Origin: Imbroritus primus
GTDB lineage: Bacteria; Pseudomonadota; Gammaproteobacteria; Burkholderiales; Burkholderiaceae
Assembly: GCA_000272025.2 (NCBI GenBank)
Contig: AKCV02000013.1
Coordinates: 1 to 60,527, forward strand
Length of the DNA stretch: 60,527 nucleotides
Direction of reading: 5' to 3'
Part shown: positions 57,089-60,527 of the stretch, piece after piece
Layout of the letters: the number at the start of each line of letters is the position of its first letter
Numbering within the stretch: the stretch's first letter is position 1
Program-made: the position numbers and the translations under genes
Notes under the pieces: generated by a model
What the model was told of the DNA's origin: nothing
The model's database searches: none
What the model saw: only the letters and a program-made list of their open reading frames with translations

Positions 57089-57868
57089 ATGTTGATGCAG
57101 CAATTGAGAGGGCTTTGGGAGTTTCGCCTGGTGTTCTCACATTTGGTGTTTCAGCATCTCACGCTAAGGTATCGCCGAACTGCATTGGGATTCTTGTGGA
57201 CGCTAATGAACCCTTTGTTCACGATGGTAATAACGTCGGTGGTCTTTTCGCTGATGATGCGCATGAATGTCCGCAGTTTCGGAGTGTTTCTTTTTTCCGG
57301 GTTAATTCCGTGGATGCTTTTCTCAAACTGTGTTTCTCAGGGCGGAAGTGCGATTTTAGAAAATGAGGCTTTGGTAAAGAAGATATACATCCCCAAGCAA
57401 ATTTTCGTGATGGCTAAATGCGTCGGCTTGCTGATTGATGCGCTTTTAAGTTTCGTTTGTTTGTTTTTGATAGCTATTTTTGTGGGCGCAAATATAACGC
57501 CCGCATTACTGGTGTTGCCGATCTCTTTTTTGATTACATTTCTGTTTTCGCTTGGCTTTGCCATGGTTATGTCCGTCGCTGTTGTATATTTTCGAGATGC
57601 GCAGCACATTGTCGGAATTGGGTTGCAGGTCGGATATTACTTGACTCCCATCATATATCCAATTTCAATTATACCAGAAAAATTTTATTGGGCTTTTTAT
57701 TATAATCCAATGTATTATTTTATTGAATTGTTTCGGGCGCCAATATATGATGGCGTAATTCCGGGTGCATACATTTATATTATAACTGGCATTGGGGCAA
57801 TTATAAGTTTATTGCTTGGAGTGTTTGTGTTTAGTAAGGGCGAGAATGATATTGTGTTTCGACTATGA
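57089..57868 (+). CDS. wzm: O-polysaccharide ABC exporter, permease subunit
   Basis: A 259-aa inner-membrane protein with six hydrophobic helices, of the ABC-2 polysaccharide export family. The opening TLRYRRTALGFLWTLMNPLF and the segment AVVYFRDAQHIVGIGLQVGYYLTPIIYP are typical. It forms with Wzt a transporter that moves undecaprenyl-linked O-antigen across the inner membrane. The ATG at 57089 has a GAGGGG ribosome-binding site. It overlaps wzt by 4 bases. The gene is AT-rich, unlike the upstream rml genes. Confidence 0.94.
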   Translation: MLMQQLRGLWEFRLVFSHLVFQHLTLRYRRTALGFLWTLMNPLFTMVITSVVFSLMMRMNVRSFGVFLFSGLIPWMLFSNCVSQGGSAILENEALVKKIYIPKQIFVMAKCVGLLIDALLSFVCLFLIAIFVGANITPALLVLPISFLITFLFSLGFAMVMSVAVVYFRDAQHIVGIGLQVGYYLTPIIYPISIIPEKFYWAFYYNPMYYFIELFRAPIYDGVIPGAYIYIITGIGAIISLLLGVFVFSKGENDIVFRL

Positions 57869-58617
57869 ATAAAATTGAGAGTGAAATAAATGTAAATTCT
57901 GTATCGCTTCGCTTTCGGTTATATCATGATAAGCATACATCTCTTAAAGAGAGATTTGCTGAACTCTTTCGTCGCAAAAGCGTGAGCAAGCCAACAGATT
58001 TTTTAGCGTTGAAAAATGTCAATCTAAGGATTGCGCATGGGGAGAGGGTCGGTATAGTCGGACATAATGGTGCAGGGAAAAGCACGCTCTTAAAAACTAT
58101 ATGTCGGATTTATGAGCCGAGTGATGGGGCGATCCAGATTAGGGGGCGAGTGGCTCCATTGTTAGAAATTGGGGCTGGATTTCAGCCGGAGCTAAGTGGG
58201 CGCGACAATATATATCTAAATGGCGCAATTTTAGGCTACACAAAAAGGCAATTAAGTGAAATAGAGGATGAAATAATCGAATTCACTGGGCTTTACGATT
58301 TTATTGATACGCCAGTTAAATACTATTCAACTGGTATGTATATGAAGCTCGCATTTGCTATTGCGACGGCAGTGCAGCCGGACATTCTTGTCTTGGATGA
58401 ATTATTTGCCGGTGGAGACTCCGAATTTATTGAGCGTGCCCAAAATAGAATGCAGCGGTTCGTCGATAACTCGAATATTTTACTCTTTGTATCTCATCAG
58501 CCTGAGTTGATTAGGCGGCTATGCAATCGCGTTGTATGGCTTGATCACGGTATTGTGGTGGACGACGGACCAGCAAACTTAGTTTTGGATCGTTATTTGA
58601 GTGGGGAAAAAATATAG
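57865..58617 (+). CDS. wzt: O-polysaccharide ABC exporter, ATPase subunit
   Basis: A 250-aa ATPase that powers the Wzm permease. The Walker A is GHNGAGKST (about residues 66-74), the signature region reads YYSTGMYMKLAFAIA, and Walker B is DILVLDELFAGGDSEF, followed by the switch His in VSHQPELIRR. The short length means it lacks the C-terminal carbohydrate-binding domain that some Wzt proteins use to sense a capped O-antigen end, so chain length is probably controlled otherwise. Confidence 0.95.
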   Translation: MNKIESEINVNSVSLRFRLYHDKHTSLKERFAELFRRKSVSKPTDFLALKNVNLRIAHGERVGIVGHNGAGKSTLLKTICRIYEPSDGAIQIRGRVAPLLEIGAGFQPELSGRDNIYLNGAILGYTKRQLSEIEDEIIEFTGLYDFIDTPVKYYSTGMYMKLAFAIATAVQPDILVLDELFAGGDSEFIERAQNRMQRFVDNSNILLFVSHQPELIRRLCNRVVWLDHGIVVDDGPANLVLDRYLSGEKI

Positions 58618-58689
58618 TATCGATCTTATCTTTCGATGCTTATTATTGCGCTATCAACCGTGAGGTGATTTATCAAGAAATTTGATTAC

Positions 58690-59583
58690 ATGAGCGATGT
58701 CGTGGCTATCGTTGTTACATATCACCCGAACTTGGTTGCTCTCAAAACACTTCTTGATGCGACACTTGCGCAGATAAATTGCGCTGTTGTCATTGATAAT
58801 GGATCAGATATTGCGGTCGCTCAATGGTTGAATGAAAATTACCCGGCGGTGACCTGCATTTCGTTGCCGGAGAATTTCGGCATTGCTGCAGCACAAAACA
58901 AAGGCCTCGATTGGGCGATTAAGCACGGAGCAAACTATGCTCTTTTATTTGATCAAGACAGTGTGCCAGCTCCTGCGATGACCCAGCATTTGGTGCGCGT
59001 GTTTCGAGAGGAATCAAGCAAAGGTATACGTATTGCTGCGGTTGGGCCGAAGTATGATGATGTTAGACATCCCAATGCATCGCCGTTTGTAGCCGTCGAG
59101 GGTGTACGGATTGTTCGGCGCAATTGCGATGATGATAATGGAGTCGTGCCTGTTGACTTTGTTATCGCGTCGGGATCTTTGATACCTCTCGCGGCACTTC
59201 GGCATGTTGGTATGATGAATGAAAATCTATTTATTGACTACGTAGATGTAGAGTGGGGATTAAGGGCTAGAAAAAAAGGTTATTTCAGTTTCGGAGTTTG
59301 TGCGGCGCATATGATGCACACATTAGGCGATGATCCCGTATATTTTTTGGGGCGAAGATTCACACTTCATAGCCCGCTGCGGCATTATTATCTATTTAGA
59401 AACGCAATATGGTTATATGTGTACTCATCACTTCCAGCTCGTTGGAAAATTGCAGATGGGTTGAGATTGATTGTTAAATTTGTATTATATTGTATGCTAG
59501 GTCGCCCAAGGTTTGCACATTTTAAAATGATGTCACTTGGATTATTTCATGGCCTGATAGGGAGATTAGGACGAATTAAATGA
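58690..59583 (+). CDS. Family-2 glycosyltransferase, probable rhamnosyltransferase
   Basis: A 297-aa GT-A fold enzyme. It opens VVAIVVTYHPNLVALKTLL, has the donor-binding DNGSD and LLFDQDSVP (DxD-like) motifs, and NENLFIDYVDVEWGLRARKKGY in the acceptor region. That overall pattern matches rhamnosyltransferases of the RfbF type, in agreement with the upstream dTDP-rhamnose operon, but the donor and linkage are inferences. Two hydrophobic segments near the C-terminus suggest membrane association. It is 72 bases after wzt and overlaps the next gene by 4 bases. Confidence 0.88.
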   Translation: MSDVVAIVVTYHPNLVALKTLLDATLAQINCAVVIDNGSDIAVAQWLNENYPAVTCISLPENFGIAAAQNKGLDWAIKHGANYALLFDQDSVPAPAMTQHLVRVFREESSKGIRIAAVGPKYDDVRHPNASPFVAVEGVRIVRRNCDDDNGVVPVDFVIASGSLIPLAALRHVGMMNENLFIDYVDVEWGLRARKKGYFSFGVCAAHMMHTLGDDPVYFLGRRFTLHSPLRHYYLFRNAIWLYVYSSLPARWKIADGLRLIVKFVLYCMLGRPRFAHFKMMSLGLFHGLIGRLGRIK

Positions 59584-60317
59584 GCGTTTCCAAATCCGCT
59601 GGCGTGACAGTGTCGATTGTATCTCACTATCATGGCGATTTTGTAATTAAGCTTTTAAGTGACATGTCAAAGTTGGCCGTTGGAAATATCCGACATGTAA
59701 TCTTGACGCTTAATTTGCCAGAGGCTGAACCTGATCCTCCCCCCGGTGGGTGGCCGTTTGAAATAACTATCGTGCGCAACGTCGCTCCGAAAGGGTTCGC
59801 CGCTAACCATAATTCTGCATTCGTATATTGCAATACTGACATATTCTGTATCCTTAATCCGGACATTCGAATGCTAAGTGACAACCCTTTTGAGGAGGGA
59901 TTAAAGACGTTGTCGCAACCAAATTGTGGCCTAGCTTATGTAAAACAGATAGGTAGGGATGGAATAGAGCATGATTATAAACGAGAAATCCCGACTCCAT
60001 TTGCACTGATACGACGCTGGATCTTAAATAAACCGCAGCAACGAATAGATTGGGTAAGCGGAGCTTTCATGATGATCCGGTCAGAAACATTTCGCTCTGT
60101 AAATGGATTAAACGAGTGTTTTTATATGTATTGTGAGGACACCGATTTTTGTCTGAGAATCCGAGCGAAAGGATTAGACCTTTGCGAGGCACCCGCAACG
60201 ATCTTACATGAGGCGCATCATAGTAGTCGAAAAAAAATGCGACACTTATACTGGCATATCTCTAGTCTGATACGCTTGTGGGTTCATTTATTGCTGCGGC
60301 GATACAGAAAGATATAA
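59580..60317 (+). CDS. Family-2 glycosyltransferase
   Basis: A 245-aa GT-A fold enzyme related to the previous one but shorter. It starts VTVSIVSHYHGDFVIKLLSDM, has VAPKGFAANHNSAF, CILNPDIRML (DxD-like), the loop INCV-like DWVSGAFMMIRSETFRSVNGLNE and CEDTDFCLRIRAKG. It resembles N-acetylglucosaminyl/rhamnosyl-diphospho-decaprenol rhamnosyltransferases. The sugar and acceptor are not decided by sequence. The AT-rich composition matches its neighbours. Confidence 0.85.
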   Translation: MSVSKSAGVTVSIVSHYHGDFVIKLLSDMSKLAVGNIRHVILTLNLPEAEPDPPPGGWPFEITIVRNVAPKGFAANHNSAFVYCNTDIFCILNPDIRMLSDNPFEEGLKTLSQPNCGLAYVKQIGRDGIEHDYKREIPTPFALIRRWILNKPQQRIDWVSGAFMMIRSETFRSVNGLNECFYMYCEDTDFCLRIRAKGLDLCEAPATILHEAHHSSRKKMRHLYWHISSLIRLWVHLLLRRYRKI

Positions 60318-60332
60318 TGCCAGGAGTGCCAA

Positions 60333-60527
60333 ATGTTTGATTATTTTTGGATTCCCCTTATAGCGGCGTCGATTAGTGCTACGGTGATTTTTTTTATCAG
60401 GCCACTGGCATTGAAGCAAGGGCTGCTAGATCACCCAGGCGGTCGGAAGCGCCATGAGGGTGATATACCGTTAGTCGGTGGAATTGCGGTTACTATCTCG
60501 ATACTTGTTTGTTCATTATTGTTAATA
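60333..60527 (+). CDS. Undecaprenyl-phosphate sugar-1-phosphate transferase (WecA/MraY type), 5' part
   Basis: The first 65 codons of a membrane protein, cut by the window edge. It begins MFDYFWIPLIAASISATVIF, contains one hydrophobic helix, the LLDHPGGRKRHEGDIPLVGGIAV loop that is the hallmark of the WecA/TagO/MraY family, and the start of the next helix. Such enzymes start O-antigen synthesis on undecaprenyl phosphate. A CAGGAG ribosome-binding site precedes the ATG at 60333. Its likely job is to begin the chain that the upstream glycosyltransferases extend. Confidence 0.85.
   Translation, partial: MFDYFWIPLIAASISATVIFFIRPLALKQGLLDHPGGRKRHEGDIPLVGGIAVTISILVCSLLLI

Overview
The window looks like a chromosomal segment of a GC-rich beta-proteobacterium of the Burkholderiales, most likely the Ralstonia/Cupriavidus group. 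The reasons are the pgk-pyk-fba-purC-purE-purK-sua5 gene order, a Calvin-type class II aldolase, a Bug-family periplasmic binding protein, a PyrB/pseudo-dihydroorotase pair and an rmlBDAC O-antigen locus. This is inferred from protein character and gene order alone. I see no rRNA, tRNA, CRISPR array, insertion sequence or prophage.

Layout. 0.3-5 kb (minus strand): a conserved hypothetical protein, a YheT-type hydrolase, an NTF2-like protein, heptosyltransferase waaF, a CHCC zinc-finger protein and ilvE. 5.2-6.5 kb: azlC/azlD branched-chain amino-acid exporter, divergent from ilvE. 6.7-14.4 kb: glycolysis/Calvin genes (pgk, pyk, fba) followed by purine genes (purC, purE, purK) and the tRNA t6A gene sua5. 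14.4-17.5 kb: dacB, an SDR dehydrogenase and a hotdog thioesterase. 17.8-24.6 kb is an envelope-modification region: a glycine-zipper protein, a Tat-exported OpgD-like glucan protein, a DUF3293 protein, an OmpR-type two-component system, and an EptA/MCR-like phosphoethanolamine transferase preceded by three 11-bp-spaced PmrA-box-like repeats.

24.6-34.0 kb: an orphan Bug protein, a small membrane protein, a five-gene alternative caa3-type cytochrome oxidase operon (coxMNOP-like plus subunit IV) preceded by three identical 15-bp near-palindromes, an NHL-repeat lipoprotein and an MHS transporter. 34.4-36.6 kb: groESL with sigma-32/sigma-70 promoter elements and a perfect CIRCE operator. 36.7-43.3 kb is accessory in character: an ankyrin-repeat protein, a small exported protein, a lemA-TPM-TPM operon, and an unrecognised 691-residue protein with a disordered N-terminus and a possible Cys-His-Asp protease core. 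That protein is my best candidate for something undescribed.

43.4-53.3 kb returns to housekeeping genes: hemL, rubredoxin, photolyase phrB, an RsuA-type pseudouridine synthase, the overlapping run algH-ruvX-pyrR with pyrB and a catalytically degenerate dihydroorotase, plsC and apaH. 53.5 kb to the end is the O-antigen locus: rmlBDAC (dTDP-L-rhamnose), then an abruptly AT-rich segment with the wzm/wzt O-polysaccharide ABC exporter, two family-2 glycosyltransferases and the start of a WecA-like initiating transferase cut by the window edge. The base-composition change after rmlC suggests horizontal replacement of the serotype-specific part.
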